Source: Sphingomonas paucimobilis NBRC 13935
Lineage (GTDB): Bacteria > Pseudomonadota > Alphaproteobacteria > Sphingomonadales > Sphingomonadaceae
Direction of reading: 5' to 3'
NCBI RefSeq assembly: GCF_000739895.2
Contig: NZ_BBJS01000050.1
Coordinates: forward strand, 84,761-148,760
DNA length: 64,000 nucleotides
Shown one piece after another: positions 50,050-58,739 of the stretch. The notes under the pieces were generated by a model that worked only from the letters and a program-made list of their open reading frames with translations, was not told the DNA's origin and did not search any database. The translations under genes and the position numbers were made by a program. The number at the start of each line of letters is the position of its first letter. Within the stretch, counting starts at the first letter, position 1.

Positions 50050-52578
50050 TCAGAAACGGTAGCGGATAGAGGCCGACACCGTGCGCCCGTAAAGCGCCGT
50101 GTTGTTGAACACGGCCTGGGTGGAGGACAGGACCGGGAACAGCCCGCCGCCGCCACGGAAACCCAGCTTGTCGAACAGGTTGTTGACGTTCAGGCCCAGC
50201 TCCAGATTTTCCATCGGCCGCACCGTCACGAAACCGTTGACGAAGGTCGAACCCTTGATCGTGTAGAGGTTGAAATCGTCCGACTTGGTGCTGGTCTGGC
50301 CGTTCACGCTGACACCGATCGCGAAGGGCCCCGCATCATAGGAGGGCGACACCACGAACAGGAAGTCGGGCAGCCCGCCGGGCTTGTTGCCGACCAGGGC
50401 GGGTGTCGCGCTGCTGGTGATCTTCGAATTGGCATAGGTCGCATCGACCGCCAGATGGAAGTCGCCATAGGTCACGCGGCTGGTGAACTCGACACCCCAA
50501 GAGCGATAGCCGTTGGAGATGTTCGGATTGTTGTTCGGTGCCGGCTGGTTGATGCGGGTGAAGTCGTAATTATTCTCGGTCAGCGTCGAGTGGAAGCCGG
50601 TGACCTCGACCGAATAGGACCCGCCGAACACCCCGCCACGCTGCTTCAGGCCGATTTCCTGCTGGTTGAGATAGTTGACCGAGGTCGCCTGGCCCTGCGC
50701 ATTCAGCGAGCCGTCCGCGTTGAAATTCCCCGACAGAACACGACGGTCCGCGTTGAAGCGACCGCCCCGGCTGGCCCGGGCAAAGACGCTGGTGCTGTTG
50801 TCGAAGGCGTAGAGCGCACCCACCGACCAACTGATATAGCCATCGGTATAATTGATCTTCTCCGCCGTCGGGCTGAGCACCAGCGAGGGGATCAGCGCCG
50901 AGCCCAACGCGTCCGAGACGCGGGTCGTCGGCCCCGCGATGCCGCCCTGCGCGGTGCCCTCGCCATGCACGCTGTCATAGCGCACCGAGGCGTCGAGGTT
51001 CAGGCCGCCGACCTCGTAACCCGCCTGCAGGAAGGGGGCGACATCGGTATAGGTCAGGTCGACACGGCGCGCGCAGCAGCTACCCCAATTGTCGTTGAAC
51101 CCGGCCTGGCCCGCGGCGGTCAACTGTGTGCCCGTGGTGGAAAACAGGTCGAGCGGCGCGGCATTCTCACCGTTCAGCTCGCTATACTGGCGGTTGACGT
51201 GCCAGTCCTGGACGATGTTCTGCCGCATCACGAACAGGCCGGCGGTCAGCCGCGCCTTGCCCGACCCGACGTCGAACTTGCCGTTCACCGTCAGGTTGTT
51301 GGCGAAATTGTCCATGTTCTTCATCAACGTGTTGATGTTCGGATTATTGTTGACGTAGGCGCCCGTATAAAGCTGCCCCAGGTTCGGCCCTGCGGCATAG
51401 CGCACCGACCCTACCGTCTGGCCGTTCACCGTCGACCCGATCAGGCCACCCGCGCCGGTGCGGGTCTGGACATTGATGAACTGGGTGGTGAAATTCCCGC
51501 TGATCCACTGATAGCGCATCGTGTCGTCGAGCGAGATGTTATCGGTGAAGTCGTAATGGAACTGCCCGCTGATGCCGGTGACGCGCGGGTGGATGCCTTG
51601 CATCTCGGCCGACTTCAGCCCACCACCGTCATAGTCCAGATACTGGAAGGCGCGGTTGTAGATCGTGTAAGCCGAGCCCGAACGCCCGTCGAAATTGGGC
51701 AACGGCGCGAAACCCGTCACCTTGTTGCCCTCCAGCGTGGCGAGCGTGGGCGTGATGGTGTTGGTCGGTGCCTGCTCGTCCAGCCGCTTGAAATACAGGC
51801 GGATGAAACCGCGATTGTCGGGCAGATCCTTGGTGATGTTCGCCTTGATCTGATAGCCGCGCAGGATGTTGAAATTCTCGTTGGTGTAGCCGCCGCCATT
51901 GCGCGCATAGCCGCCGATATGGAAGCGCGTCGTCTCGTCGATCGGGCCCCCATAGTCGAAATCGATGCGATGCTCACGGAAGCCGACGCCGTTGGAATAG
52001 GCGATCTGGCCGCCCTTGGTCTCACCGGTCTTGCTGATGAAGTTGATGACCGCACCGGGCGCCTGGCTGGCGAAGGTCGAGGCCGAACCGCCGCGCACCG
52101 CCTCGACCGTCTTGATATTCTGGTCGAAGCGCAGCCAATAGTCGTTGTTGCCGAAGTTGATGTCGCCGAACAGCACGTCGGGCAGGCCGTCTTCCTGCAA
52201 CGAGACATATTCGGAGCCGCCGGTCGACACCGGAATGCCGCGCACGCCGATATTGGCATTGCCGCCCGGGCCCGCCGTATCGCTGGGCTGAAGACCGGGG
52301 ATGTTGCGCAGGATCTCGGCGGTCGAGCGCGGGGTGAAATTCTGGATCGCTTCCTGGCTGACCTGCGAGACCGAGATCGAGCTGCGGAAACGCGAACGCT
52401 CGCCGCTGGTCGCGGTGACGACGATGTCGTCGCTCTGCGCACCCGCATCGGGGATGGCCCCGGGTTGCGCCGTGGTCGCGGCCTGGGGATCATCGATCTG
52501 CGCCAGCACCGGCGTCGCCGCCATTGCCATCGCCAGTGCCGCCATCGATCCGCACGACCGCAGAACGCCCGTCTTCAT
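50050..52578 (-). CDS. TonB-dependent outer-membrane receptor (second sugar locus)
   Basis: An 842-residue receptor. A Sec signal (MKTGVLRSCGSMAALAMAMAATPVLAQ) precedes a plug with DDIVVTATSGERSRFRSS, EILRNIPGLQPSD and VEAVRGGSASTFASQAPGAVINFISKTG. The barrel ends in VSASIRYRF with a terminal Phe. I chose ATG 52578, preceded by AGGAGAGG; the open frame runs to 52800 but would cross two operator-like palindromes. It is divergent from the halogenase-like gene, and both share a regulatory region with three predicted LacI sites. With the SLC45-like transporter and GH68 enzyme further along, sucrose or a fructan oligosaccharide is the likely cargo. Confidence 0.88.
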   Translation of the reverse strand: MKTGVLRSCGSMAALAMAMAATPVLAQIDDPQAATTAQPGAIPDAGAQSDDIVVTATSGERSRFRSSISVSQVSQEAIQNFTPRSTAEILRNIPGLQPSDTAGPGGNANIGVRGIPVSTGGSEYVSLQEDGLPDVLFGDINFGNNDYWLRFDQNIKTVEAVRGGSASTFASQAPGAVINFISKTGETKGGQIAYSNGVGFREHRIDFDYGGPIDETTRFHIGGYARNGGGYTNENFNILRGYQIKANITKDLPDNRGFIRLYFKRLDEQAPTNTITPTLATLEGNKVTGFAPLPNFDGRSGSAYTIYNRAFQYLDYDGGGLKSAEMQGIHPRVTGISGQFHYDFTDNISLDDTMRYQWISGNFTTQFINVQTRTGAGGLIGSTVNGQTVGSVRYAAGPNLGQLYTGAYVNNNPNINTLMKNMDNFANNLTVNGKFDVGSGKARLTAGLFVMRQNIVQDWHVNRQYSELNGENAAPLDLFSTTGTQLTAAGQAGFNDNWGSCCARRVDLTYTDVAPFLQAGYEVGGLNLDASVRYDSVHGEGTAQGGIAGPTTRVSDALGSALIPSLVLSPTAEKINYTDGYISWSVGALYAFDNSTSVFARASRGGRFNADRRVLSGNFNADGSLNAQGQATSVNYLNQQEIGLKQRGGVFGGSYSVEVTGFHSTLTENNYDFTRINQPAPNNNPNISNGYRSWGVEFTSRVTYGDFHLAVDATYANSKITSSATPALVGNKPGGLPDFLFVVSPSYDAGPFAIGVSVNGQTSTKSDDFNLYTIKGSTFVNGFVTVRPMENLELGLNVNNLFDKLGFRGGGGLFPVLSSTQAVFNNTALYGRTVSASIRYRF

Positions 52579-52638
52579 ACACCCTCTCCTGTCTGGCCCC
52601 CGCTGTGTCGGGTTGCTTGAGTCCGTGCTATCACCAAA

Positions 52639-52676
52639 GCAATCGTTTGCAACACCCCTTTTTGCAAACCATTGCA
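52639..52676. promoter_or_regulatory. Tandem LacI-type operators upstream of the TonB receptor
   Basis: GCAATCGTTTGC (52639-52650) and TGCAAACCATTGCA (52663-52676) are two near-palindromes of one pattern, GCAAnCnnTTGC, with centres 25 bases apart. They lie 61-98 bases upstream of the receptor start. The form is typical of LacI-family operators, and two LacI genes flank the locus. Confidence 0.68.
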
Positions 52677-52740
52677 TAGATTTTCCGGCGAGTGTGATCG
52701 AGAAAACACGGCGCGCCCGGATCAATCCGGCCATGGGAAC

Positions 52741-52752
52741 GCAAACCTTTGC
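52741..52752. promoter_or_regulatory. LacI-type operator upstream of the halogenase-like gene
   Basis: GCAAACCTTTGC is a third copy of the GCAAnCnnTTGC pattern, 72 bases before the proposed halogenase start. It covers an earlier in-frame ATG at 52749, which argues that this ATG is not the true start. Confidence 0.6.
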
Positions 52753-52823
52753 ATGGTACGAGGGACGCAAAGTATCCGGCAGCGGTGCGGATTGGCCCAA
52801 GCGCCACGGAGAGGATGAGGACG

Positions 52824-54338
52824 ATGCCTGATATGCCCGACGCGATTCGATCCGTTCTGATCGTTGGGGGTGGCACGGCCGGGTGGATGACGGCGGCGGC
52901 GCTGGCCCATGCCTGCCCCCGCGGCCTGACCATCACGCTGGTCGAGTCGGACGAGATCGGCACCGTCGGAGTCGGCGAAGCGACCATTCCCCCGATCCGC
53001 CTGTTCAACCAGACGCTCGGCATCGACGAGGCCGAATTCCTGCGCGAGACCAAGGGCAGCTTCAAGCTGGGGATCGAGTTCGTCGGCTGGGGTCGCGAAG
53101 GGCATCGCTATTTCCACCCCTTCGGCACGCACGGCAAATCCTTCGATCTGGTGGCGGTGCATCAGCATTGGCTGGCCGCCGGGGGCGCCGAGGGTGTGGT
53201 GCCGCCACTCGACGACCTCTCCATGGCCTGGGGTGCCGCCAAGCGCGGGCGGTTCGCCGCGCCGATGGCGGACCCGCACAGCGTCGCCTCTACCTTCGAC
53301 TATGCCTATCATTTCGACGCGGGCCTCTATGCGCGCTTCCTGCGCCGCTATGCCGAAGCGCGCGGGGTCGTTCGGGTCGAGGGTCGCATCGCCGGCCATG
53401 CGCTGGAGGGCGAGCGCGGTCATGTCGCCTCGGTCATGCTCGACGATGGACGAACGCTCGCCGCCGATCTCTTCGTGGACTGTTCGGGCTTTCGCGGTCT
53501 GCTGATCGAAGGTGCGTTACATACGGGCTATGAGGATTGGACGCATTGGTTGCCCTGCGACCGCGCGGTGGCGGTGCCCTGTGCCACCGGGGGTGACGGC
53601 CTGACGCCCTATACCCGTTCGAGCGCGCGGGCCGCCGGGTGGCAATGGCGCATTCCGCTCCAGCACCGCACGGGCAATGGCTATGTCTATTGCAGCCGCC
53701 ATATCTCGGACGACGAAGCGGCAGCCACGCTGCTGGCCCATCTCGACGGCCCCGCGCTGGGCGATCCACGTTTCCTGCGCTTCACCACCGGGCGGCGGCG
53801 GTTGTTCTGGAACCGCAATGTCGTCGCCATCGGCCTGTCGAGCGGCTTCATGGAACCACTGGAATCGACCAGCATCCATCTGATCCAGGCCGGCGTCGCC
53901 AAGCTGCTCGCCTATTTCCCGACCAAAGCCTTCGAACCGCCGGCGATCGAGGAATATAACCGTGTCGCGATCACCGAATATGAGCGCATCCGCGACTTCC
54001 TGATCCTGCACTATAAACTGACCGAGCGGACCGACGCGCCGCTATGGCGGGAATGCGCGGCCATGCCGATCCCCGACACGCTGGCGATGAAGATCGCGCA
54101 TTTCCGCGATCATGGCCGCCTGATCGCACGCGACATGGACCTGTTCGGCCCGGCCAGCTGGGCGGCGGTGCATGTCGGGCAGTTCAACCTGCCCCGCGCC
54201 ACCGACCCGCTGCTCGCCTATGCCGATCCAGCGCAGAGCCGCGCCTTTGTCGGCAAACTCGCCGGCGCGATCGGCCAGATGGCGGAGTCGATGCCGACCC
54301 ATGCCGATTGGCTCCGGCGGATCGGGGCGATGGCCTAG
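52824..54338 (+). CDS. Tryptophan-halogenase-like flavoprotein
   Basis: A 504-residue FAD-dependent protein of the PrnA-like halogenase family. The FAD fold starts with [21 protein letters not shown], the conserved Lys region is [17 protein letters not shown], and the halogenase tunnel motif WxWxIP is present as [27 protein letters not shown] is a second family mark. Start ATG 52824 has GGAGAGG nine bases upstream; ATG 52749 lies inside an operator. It is divergent from a sugar-locus TonB receptor. Homologues in Caulobacter, Xanthomonas and sphingomonads often sit beside such receptors, but native substrates are mostly unknown and indoles are only test substrates. A partner flavin reductase is not evident in the window. 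Confidence 0.88.
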   Translation: MPDMPDAIRSVLIVGGGTAGWMTAAALAHACPRGLTITLVESDEIGTVGVGEATIPPIRLFNQTLGIDEAEFLRETKGSFKLGIEFVGWGREGHRYFHPFGTHGKSFDLVAVHQHWLAAGGAEGVVPPLDDLSMAWGAAKRGRFAAPMADPHSVASTFDYAYHFDAGLYARFLRRYAEARGVVRVEGRIAGHALEGERGHVASVMLDDGRTLAADLFVDCSGFRGLLIEGALHTGYEDWTHWLPCDRAVAVPCATGGDGLTPYTRSSARAAGWQWRIPLQHRTGNGYVYCSRHISDDEAAATLLAHLDGPALGDPRFLRFTTGRRRLFWNRNVVAIGLSSGFMEPLESTSIHLIQAGVAKLLAYFPTKAFEPPAIEEYNRVAITEYERIRDFLILHYKLTERTDAPLWRECAAMPIPDTLAMKIAHFRDHGRLIARDMDLFGPASWAAVHVGQFNLPRATDPLLAYADPAQSRAFVGKLAGAIGQMAESMPTHADWLRRIGAMA

Positions 54339-54348
54339 CGCCCCGCTT

Positions 54349-55710
54349 TTAAAGCCCCTCGCCCCCCACCCATTGGGCATGGGCCAATCGTCGGGCCAGT
54401 TCCCAATTCTGCTGGCGCAGATCGGGCACCGCGACGACCTCCCACAGGCCGCCGCGCGTCATCGGACCGATGCAATAGAGGCGATCGTCCACGCCGCCAT
54501 CCGCCGCGACGACATGGCTCTGCGCATCGACCTCCAGCCCGATACGCAGTGCGTCGGGACGGATCATGCCCGCCGCCAGCAATTGCCGGATCAGCGGCTC
54601 GCGCGACCGGAGCAGATCACCCTGCGGCCCGGTGCAGTTGACGATGCGCGCCACCCGCATGGTCTTCACCCCATCCTCGCCGCGCGGACGCCAATGGACG
54701 ACCGCGCCGTCGCCATCCGGTTCGACACGAACCAGCTTGCCGCCCTCGATCGCCAATTGCCCCCGCGCCAGCAGGGCATCGACCGCCTCCGCGATGGACG
54801 GGGCCAACCGGTGCCGGTGGACATCCCAATAGGGGCGCAGGTGGCGCAGGAACCGGGCACGGGTGACGGGATCGGCCGCGCCCCACATCATCTGGGTCAC
54901 CGGGCGCAGGCTGTCGACCGCCCCGCGCCAACCTTGTTCCTGCGCGACGCAGCGGACATGCCGGACCAGCGCCGACAAGGTTGCCGCCGGCCGCTCGCGC
55001 AGCGGCGTGACGGGCGGCGTATCAGCATGCCGCCGAGGCGCCAGTCCCCGCCGCGATAGCGCGAGGATCCGTCCGCCAAATCCATTGGCGTCGAGCAGCA
55101 AGGCGGCGTCGATCGCGGTGAGCCCGCTACCGACCAGCAACACCTGGTCATCATCGGTCAGCCCGGCGGCGATGTCGCCCGCCCAGGGGTCTTCACGATA
55201 GCATCCCTCGGCCAGCGCCGAAGGATCGATCCCGGGCGGCGTATGCGGCGGCAGATTGCCCAGCGCGAGCACCGCCGCATCGGCCGCAAGTTCCCGCCCC
55301 TCGGCCAGATTCAGCCGATAGCCCGCACCGTCAGGGGCCAGCGCCACCACCTCGCCCTGCGCCAGCGTTAACCGTGTCGGATCGGCGGCGATCGTCTCCA
55401 TCAGCAGATCGCGCAGATAATCGCCATAAACCCGGCGCGGGACGAAGGTCTTGGCGCCCCCCGCCCCGCGCGCCTGCAGCCAGCGGACGAAATGATCGGG
55501 ATCGTCGCGCAGCGCGCTCATATTGCCGGCGCGGACGTTCAGCAGATGGTCGGCATGCGCCGCGCTATAGGCTACACCCCGTGCCAACTGGCCCGCATGC
55601 CGCTCGATCAGGGTGGCGCGCGGACCACCATGGCGGACCAGATTGATCGCGAGCAGCGTGCCGGCAAAGCCGCCTCCGATGATCGCCACATGGTCGATCC
55701 CCGATGTCAT
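54349..55710 (-). CDS. FAD/NAD(P)-binding protein (PF13454-like)
   Basis: A 453-residue flavoprotein-type oxidoreductase. It starts with a Rossmann motif (VAIIGGGFAGTLLAINLVRHG) followed by GVAYSAAHADHLLNVRAGNMSAL, the signature of a family of lone FAD-NAD(P)-binding proteins. A second dinucleotide site is VLLVGSGLTAIDAALLLDANG. The C-terminus contains YCIGPMTRGGLWEVVAVPDLRQQ, the usual end of this family. The reaction is unknown. It converges with the halogenase-like gene (ten bases between stops), so it is not in the same operon, although both use FAD. It might reduce flavin, but nothing in the sequence proves this. Confidence 0.8.
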   Translation of the reverse strand: MTSGIDHVAIIGGGFAGTLLAINLVRHGGPRATLIERHAGQLARGVAYSAAHADHLLNVRAGNMSALRDDPDHFVRWLQARGAGGAKTFVPRRVYGDYLRDLLMETIAADPTRLTLAQGEVVALAPDGAGYRLNLAEGRELAADAAVLALGNLPPHTPPGIDPSALAEGCYREDPWAGDIAAGLTDDDQVLLVGSGLTAIDAALLLDANGFGGRILALSRRGLAPRRHADTPPVTPLRERPAATLSALVRHVRCVAQEQGWRGAVDSLRPVTQMMWGAADPVTRARFLRHLRPYWDVHRHRLAPSIAEAVDALLARGQLAIEGGKLVRVEPDGDGAVVHWRPRGEDGVKTMRVARIVNCTGPQGDLLRSREPLIRQLLAAGMIRPDALRIGLEVDAQSHVVAADGGVDDRLYCIGPMTRGGLWEVVAVPDLRQQNWELARRLAHAQWVGGEGL

Positions 55711-55844
55711 GATCTCGCCATTTCCCTTACGCCGCCGATCCGCCTTCCTCTACCGGCCCCGCTCCCATTCGCCACCCGAGAAATCGGTATACGATCCAGA
55801 CAGCCTGCATTAGGCTATGCTTTTCGCGAGGGGTTTGGACGAAT

Positions 55845-58103
55845 ATGCGGTCATATTGGCGGGTTTCCGGTTTGGTCTTGTCGCTGGCTTGCCTTACCCC
55901 GACCATCCCCGCCGCAGCCCGGACTCAGGCGCCGGCTCCGCTGTCCGTCGAAGGTATTTTCGGACCCCAGGCGGTACGCACCGAATCCGTTCGCGCCAGT
56001 CGCTGGAGCCCCGATGGCGAAAGCTATCTGGCGATCGAGGACAATGCCAAGGGCGGCCAGGATATCGTCCGCTATCGCATTGCCGATGGCCGACGCGAAG
56101 TGGTGGTCGCGGCCAGCGATCTGGTGCCCAAGGGCGCGAAGACGCCATTGGGAATCGACGGCTATGAATGGTCGCCCGACCATCGCTGGCTGCTGATCCG
56201 CACCAATGGCCAACGCTTCCGGCGGACCAATGCACTCGCCGATTACTGGCTCTTCGACGGCACGGCCAAGGCGCTGCGCCAGATCGGCGGCGGCGCTGCA
56301 CCCTCCGCGCTGCTCTATGCCAGCTTCTCGCCCGATAGCAGCCGGGTCGCCTATGTCCGCGCCAATAACCTCTATGTCGAACCCGTCGCCGGCGGTGCGC
56401 CGATCGCATTGACACGCGACGGGGACGATTATGTCGTCAACGGACTGGCCGACTGGGTCTATGAGGAGGAATTCTCGCTCCACCGCGCCTTCGAATGGAG
56501 CCCGGATTCGAAGCGGATCGCCTTTTTCCGGTTCGACACGCGCGGCGTCGGCACCTTCGACATGATCAAGAACACCGGTGGCCAATATTCGCAGGTCATC
56601 CCGCTGCAATATCCCAAGGCCGGCACGACCAATTCGGCCGTCACGGTCGGAACCGTCGATGTCGTGGACAGCCGGACGCGCTGGTTCAAGCTGACGGGCG
56701 ATCCGCGCCAGAATTACGTGCCGCAGATGAGCTGGGCCGGCGGATCGGACGCGGTGTTCATCCAACAGTCCAACCGCTTGCAGAATACGTACAACGTCCT
56801 GCTTGGCGATCCGGCGACCGGTGCGGTGCGTCCGGTGATGGTCGAGAAGGACGCCGCCTGGGTCGAGGCCAATGACGCCCCCCAATGGTTGGACGGCGGG
56901 CGACGCTTCACCTGGCTGTCGGAGCGGGACGGCTGGCGGCATCTCTATACCATCGATCGGGCGAGCGGCCGCGCCACGCTGCGCACGCCGGGCAAGTTCG
57001 ACGTGGTCGAACTGCTCAATGTCGATGAGAAAGCCGGCTATGCCTGGTTCATCGCCTCGCCGGATAATCCGACCCAGCGCTATCTCTATCGCACCACCCT
57101 GTCGGGCCGGCCTCAGGTAGAGCGGCTGACCCCGGCCGGTCAGCCGGGCACGCACAGCTATGACATCGCGCCGGGCGAGCATTGGGCGCTGCATACCGTC
57201 TCGCGCTTCGATGCGCCGCCGGTCACCGACATGCTCGACATGACGCGCCAGCAGCCACTGCGCACGCTGGCGGCCAATGCGCCGCTCGCGCAGGTCGTCA
57301 AGGATAGCGGCCTTGCCCCCACCGAGTTCTTCCGCGTCGATATCGGCGGCGGCACGCAGCTCGACGGCTGGCTGATCAAGCCGCCGGGCTTCGATCCGGC
57401 CAAGCGCTATCCCATCCTCTATTTCGTCTACGGCGAACCCTGGGGCCAGACGGTCGCCGATCGCTGGGCGGGGTCGCAGGGGCTGTGGCACCGGATGCTG
57501 GCGCAAAAAGGCTATCTGGTCGCCAGCATCGACCCGCACGGCACCGCCACCCCGCGCGGGCGAGACTGGCGCAAGAGCATCTATCGCCAGGTCGGCATCC
57601 TCGCCTCCGCCGATTATGCCGCGGCGGTCCGCAAGATGCTGGCGACGCGGCCCTATATCGATCCCGACCGTATCGGCATCTGGGGCTGGAGCGGCGGCGG
57701 CGCGATGACCCAGAACGCGCTGTTCCGCTATCCCGACCTCTACAAGACCGGCATTGCGGTGGCGGGGCCGACCGACATGAAGCTCTACGACACCGTCTAT
57801 CAGGAACGCTATATGGGCCTGCCGCAGGACAATGCGGAGGGGTATAAGAACGGCTCGCCCATCACCTTCGCCGACCGGCTGAAGGGCAATCTGCTGCTGA
57901 TCCACGGCACGCTGGACGACAATGTCCATTATCAGAACCAGGATCAGCTGGTGGACCGCCTGATCCACTTCAACAAGCCGTTCACGATGATGGCCTATCC
58001 CGATCGCAGCCACGGCATCTACGAAGGTGAGAATACGAGCATCCACCTCTATTCGCTGATGACGCGCTATTTGGAGACGAACCTGCCGCCGGGCGGGCGG
58101 TGA
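55845..58103 (+). CDS. Exported dipeptidyl peptidase IV (S9B)
   Basis: A 752-residue serine peptidase that removes X-Pro dipeptides from peptide N-termini. A Sec signal is at the start (YWRVSGLVLSLACLTPTIPAAA). The beta-propeller carries the paired glutamates that grip the substrate N-terminus in WVYEEEFSLHRAFEW. The catalytic triad is Ser in WGWSGGGAMTQ, Asp in GTLDDNVHYQN and His in YPDRSHGIYEG. Length and order match DPP4. It is divergent from the FAD/NAD(P) gene with a 134-base gap, and convergent with the small secreted protein. With Dcp in this window it provides periplasmic peptide breakdown. Confidence 0.93.
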   Translation: MRSYWRVSGLVLSLACLTPTIPAAARTQAPAPLSVEGIFGPQAVRTESVRASRWSPDGESYLAIEDNAKGGQDIVRYRIADGRREVVVAASDLVPKGAKTPLGIDGYEWSPDHRWLLIRTNGQRFRRTNALADYWLFDGTAKALRQIGGGAAPSALLYASFSPDSSRVAYVRANNLYVEPVAGGAPIALTRDGDDYVVNGLADWVYEEEFSLHRAFEWSPDSKRIAFFRFDTRGVGTFDMIKNTGGQYSQVIPLQYPKAGTTNSAVTVGTVDVVDSRTRWFKLTGDPRQNYVPQMSWAGGSDAVFIQQSNRLQNTYNVLLGDPATGAVRPVMVEKDAAWVEANDAPQWLDGGRRFTWLSERDGWRHLYTIDRASGRATLRTPGKFDVVELLNVDEKAGYAWFIASPDNPTQRYLYRTTLSGRPQVERLTPAGQPGTHSYDIAPGEHWALHTVSRFDAPPVTDMLDMTRQQPLRTLAANAPLAQVVKDSGLAPTEFFRVDIGGGTQLDGWLIKPPGFDPAKRYPILYFVYGEPWGQTVADRWAGSQGLWHRMLAQKGYLVASIDPHGTATPRGRDWRKSIYRQVGILASADYAAAVRKMLATRPYIDPDRIGIWGWSGGGAMTQNALFRYPDLYKTGIAVAGPTDMKLYDTVYQERYMGLPQDNAEGYKNGSPITFADRLKGNLLLIHGTLDDNVHYQNQDQLVDRLIHFNKPFTMMAYPDRSHGIYEGENTSIHLYSLMTRYLETNLPPGGR

Positions 58104-58110
58104 TCGGGCG

Positions 58111-58563
58111 TCAGGAGACCCAACGTATCCGGGACTTACCCTCGCGCCGCCAACCCTTGTGCGTCCGGGTGTAGCGGTATTCGGCTCCGCTGCCGCAAAG
58201 GCCGCTGCATTCCGTCGTGACCAGCACCGTTGCGGAGCGACCATCCAACGCGATGTTTGGCACGGCGATCGTGATGATCAAGGCTGGCGGACGCTGCACG
58301 CCCTCCGTCGGAACATGCTCGGCCGCCCGCGATCGGGCGTCGCCATCGGCCGCCAAATAGCCGGCCGGCAACTTGTGCGCCAATGCGGGACATAGCTTCA
58401 TCAGGTCATCGCGGGCCGGATCGGTCTCTATGAAGGAGCCACCGGCTATCCCAGGCGAAGGAAGGTCGACCATGACAGTTTGGCCCAGCGCACAAATGTC
58501 CCGCCGCGACACGTCGCTTTGCTCAGCCCCAACACTTAACAGCGACAAGAGTACAAAGAGCAT
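58111..58563 (-). CDS. Small exported hypothetical protein
   Basis: A 150-residue protein with a short hydrophobic N-terminus (MLFVLLSLLSVGAEQSD) that looks like a signal peptide. The mature part has four cysteines, in RRDICALG, LMKLCPAL and TTECSGLCGSG, which could form two disulfides. The C-terminus is basic (YRYTRTHKGWRREGKSRIRW). I do not recognise a family. GGGGAGG lies just upstream of the ATG. It converges with DPP4 (seven bases between stops). Its promoter must lie in the same gap as the transporter's operator, so co-regulation is possible. Confidence 0.65.
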   Translation of the reverse strand: MLFVLLSLLSVGAEQSDVSRRDICALGQTVMVDLPSPGIAGGSFIETDPARDDLMKLCPALAHKLPAGYLAADGDARSRAAEHVPTEGVQRPPALIITIAVPNIALDGRSATVLVTTECSGLCGSGAEYRYTRTHKGWRREGKSRIRWVS

Positions 58564-58635
58564 CGACCTCCCCTCCCCCAGCTGGCCCCATAGTCACGCA
58601 CGGCGCGGCATCTGACAACCCTTTCAGATGTCTCT

Positions 58636-58654
58636 TTGCAATCGTTTGTTGCAA
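58636..58654. promoter_or_regulatory. LacI-type operator upstream of the sugar transporter
   Basis: TTGCAATCGTTTGTTGCAA contains GCAATCGTTTGT, a close variant of the site at 52639-52650 (11 of 12 bases identical). It is flanked by self-complementary TTGCAA boxes. It lies about 85 bases before the transporter start, in the 176-base gap to the divergent secreted-protein gene. Confidence 0.62.
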
Positions 58655-58739
58655 TGCATCCCGGATCACGTCATGATGCTCCTCGACGCGGAAAACCGGC
58701 GCTAGATACGGTCTACACCCCGCGTGCGAGAGGACCCTG

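Noticed and set aside
52749..52823. N-terminal extension of the halogenase-like protein from ATG 52749
   Set aside because: The ATG lies inside a LacI-type operator, the extension is not family-like, and ATG 52824 has a good Shine-Dalgarno sequence.
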